Assembly: GCA_030452775.1 (NCBI GenBank)
Contig: JAKDLQ010000106.1
Coordinates: 1-7,802, forward strand
Reading direction: 5' to 3'
From: Micrococcales bacterium
GTDB taxonomy: Bacteria; Actinomycetota; Actinomycetes; Actinomycetales; Dermatophilaceae
DNA length: 7,802 nucleotides
Under the pieces are notes generated by a model. That model saw only the letters and a program-made list of their open reading frames with translations. It did not search any database and was not told the DNA's origin. Below are positions 6,853 to 7,802 of this stretch, in pieces (position 1 is the first letter of the stretch; each line of letters opens with the position of its first letter). A program made the translations under genes and the position numbers.

Positions 6853-6858
6853 CAGACA

Positions 6859-6885
6859 GTGACCCAAGTGACCCAAGTGACCCAG
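6859..6885 (+). repeat. 9-bp tandem repeat (three units) at the oxygenase start
   Basis: GTGACCCAA is present twice and then once as GTGACCCAG. The first GTG is the start codon, and every unit supplies another in-frame GTG. The units encode TQV/TQ at the N-terminus. A change in copy number would keep the frame and alter only the length of the N-terminal tail. Confidence 0.85.
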
Positions 6886-7689
6886 AACAAGCCCGCCTAC
6901 GCCGACGTCGTCGACCTTGACCGCTACCCGATCCACGACCTGGACAGCGAGCGGGGCCAGGCACTCGTGAGTGCCTGCCGCGAGGAGCTCGGCGTCACGG
7001 GCGTGTGCAACCTCGAGGGTTTCATCACCCCGAGCGCGGTGGCGGCGATGGTGGCGCTGGCCGGCGAGCTCAAGGACAAGGCATGGCCCTCGGACCGGAC
7101 CCACACCATCTACTTCGAGCCGGTCGATGAGACTGTGCCTGCCGAGCACCCCCGTGCTCACCAGGTGCGCTCTGCCAAGCGCGGGATCGCCTACGACCAC
7201 ATCCCGGCGGATGCCCCGATGCGCCGCCTCTACGAGTCCGACGACCTGACGAGCTTCATTGCGACCGTCCTGGGCAAGCCCGTCCTCTACCGAAGCGCGG
7301 ACCCGTTGGACGCGCTGCAGGTGACGACCTTCCGTCCCGGTGACGAGCTCGGCTGGCACTTCGACCGGAGCGAGTTCTCGATGACCGTCATGTACCAGCA
7401 GGCGGACAAGGGCGGTGACTTCGAGTACGTTCCCGGGCTGCGCAGCGAGACCGACGAGAACTACGAGGCCGTTCAGCGCGTGCTCGAGGGGGACCGGACC
7501 GGTATCAAGATCCTGCCGAGCGCGCCGGGCACGCTGGCCTTCTTCCGTGGCGAGCACGCGTTGCACCAGGTGACGCCGGTGGAGGGCTCGACGCCGCGGA
7601 TCAACTCGGTCCTCACCTACGGCGAGCGTCCGGACATGAAGCTCAACGACCTCACCTCGGAGCTGTTCTACGGGCGTACCTCGGCCTGA
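6859..7689 (+). CDS. Fe(II)/2-oxoglutarate-dependent oxygenase, BesD/HalD-like, probable amino-acid hydroxylase
   Basis: The predicted 276-aa cytoplasmic enzyme couples oxidation of 2-oxoglutarate to hydroxylation of a C-H bond. Visible motifs are the facial triad His167-x-Asp169 in LGWHFDRSEF with distal His236 in LHQVTPVEG, and Arg247 (TPRINSVLTY), 11 residues on, as the expected 2-oxoglutarate carboxylate binder. The blocks LYRSADPLDALQV and GGDFEYVPGLRSETDENY resemble the group containing the free-amino-acid halogenases BesD/HalD and related hydroxylases. This is my recollection of the family, not a search. Halogenases of that group have Gly in place of the Asp; here Asp is present, so hydroxylation is expected. 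The start is GTG with GAGGAG 6 bases upstream. The first nine codons are a 9-bp tandem repeat (MTQVTQVTQ). No signal peptide or membrane segment is seen. The gene lies alone, divergent from a LysR-type regulator that probably controls it. Superfamily confidence is high, subgroup moderate; the substrate is unknown. Confidence 0.85.
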   Translation: MTQVTQVTQNKPAYADVVDLDRYPIHDLDSERGQALVSACREELGVTGVCNLEGFITPSAVAAMVALAGELKDKAWPSDRTHTIYFEPVDETVPAEHPRAHQVRSAKRGIAYDHIPADAPMRRLYESDDLTSFIATVLGKPVLYRSADPLDALQVTTFRPGDELGWHFDRSEFSMTVMYQQADKGGDFEYVPGLRSETDENYEAVQRVLEGDRTGIKILPSAPGTLAFFRGEHALHQVTPVEGSTPRINSVLTYGERPDMKLNDLTSELFYGRTSA

Positions 7690-7706
7690 GCGGACCGCTC
7701 AGCCGA
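7681..7706 (+). terminator. Hairpin terminator overlapping the oxygenase stop codon
   Basis: TGAGCGGACCGCTCA (7687-7701) is a near-perfect hyphenated palindrome beginning with the TGA stop. TCGGC (7681-7685) and GCCGA (7702-7706) extend it past one bulged C (7686) to about 12 bp. No T run follows. It is a strong hairpin at the right place for termination. Confidence 0.55.
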
Positions 7707-7802
7707 CAGACGAGCCGCCGGCCCGCCCCCCCACGCTGGCCGCCCCCGGCCCGCCCGGTGGGGGGGGGGGGCCCCGACACACCCCCGCCCGAGGCGGGGG
7801 GG
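7707..7802. other. G/C homopolymer-rich tail of the window
   Basis: After the oxygenase hairpin the sequence becomes almost pure G and C. It includes a run of 12 G (7760-7771) and a final run of 7 G (7796-7802). No gene is seen. Base quality here is doubtful; this looks like the edge of an assembly. Confidence 0.5.
7782..7800. terminator. Perfect 8-bp hairpin at the window end
   Basis: CCCCCGCC (7782-7789), loop CGA, GGCGGGGG (7793-7800) form a perfect stem. It is shaped like an actinobacterial intrinsic terminator, but the downstream T tract, if any, is beyond the window. It could serve the oxygenase gene or an opposing gene outside. Confidence 0.35.

Noticed and set aside
6733..7566. 277-codon minus-strand reading frame opposite the oxygenase
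   Set aside because: The plus strand encodes an intact HxD...H...R oxygenase with a ribosome-binding site; the antisense product is low in recognisable features.
1..7802. CRISPR array, tRNA, rRNA or insertion sequence
   Set aside because: No regularly spaced repeats, cloverleaf with CCA-type end, rRNA blocks or transposase motifs were seen on either strand.

Overview
The window is a high-GC stretch with strong G/C preference at third codon positions. The LigA, GatC, GatA and GatB proteins all read like those of Actinomycetota, and Micrococcales (for example Intrasporangiaceae-like genera) would fit. That placement rests on remembered family resemblance, not on a search. No mobile element, CRISPR array, rRNA or tRNA was seen.

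Layout. Bases 3-2015 (+) are the 3' 670 codons of ligA (NAD+-dependent DNA ligase), whose start lies before the window. A 228-bp gap follows with no convincing gene, a small hairpin, and a -10-like hexamer placed so that the gatC mRNA would be leaderless. gatC (2244-2540), gatA (2632-4146) and gatB (4150-5706) encode the complete GatCAB tRNA-dependent amidotransferase. gatA and gatB are 3 bp apart. gatC and gatA are separated by 91 bp that hold a perfect 24-bp palindrome, extendable to a 17-bp stem with one bulged base. gatB converges on a LysR-type regulator gene (5816-6736, -), and the 109 bp between them carry a 12-bp perfect inverted repeat that probably serves as a two-way terminator. Divergent from the regulator, across 122 bp, is a 276-aa Fe(II)/2-oxoglutarate oxygenase (6859-7689, +). 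Its stop codon lies inside a strong hairpin. The last ~95 bases are very G/C-rich with homopolymer runs and end at another hairpin, which looks like a contig edge.

How the parts work together. ligA and gatCAB are housekeeping genes: replication/repair ligation, and transamidation of Glu-tRNA(Gln) and/or Asp-tRNA(Asn). The accessory part is the regulator-oxygenase pair. The regulator's promoter can be read in detail: CTGACA, 17 bp, TAATAT, then 6 bp to the ATG, so a leaderless transcript is predicted. A TTA-N7-TAA dyad of LysR type lies over the -10. The oxygenase has an HxD...H iron triad and a following Arg, and resembles the group that contains the free-amino-acid halogenases/hydroxylases of BesD/HalD type. 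With Asp at the facial-triad position it should hydroxylate, not halogenate. The regulator-oxygenase unit is the best candidate here for undescribed biology; the substrate and inducer cannot be read from the sequence.
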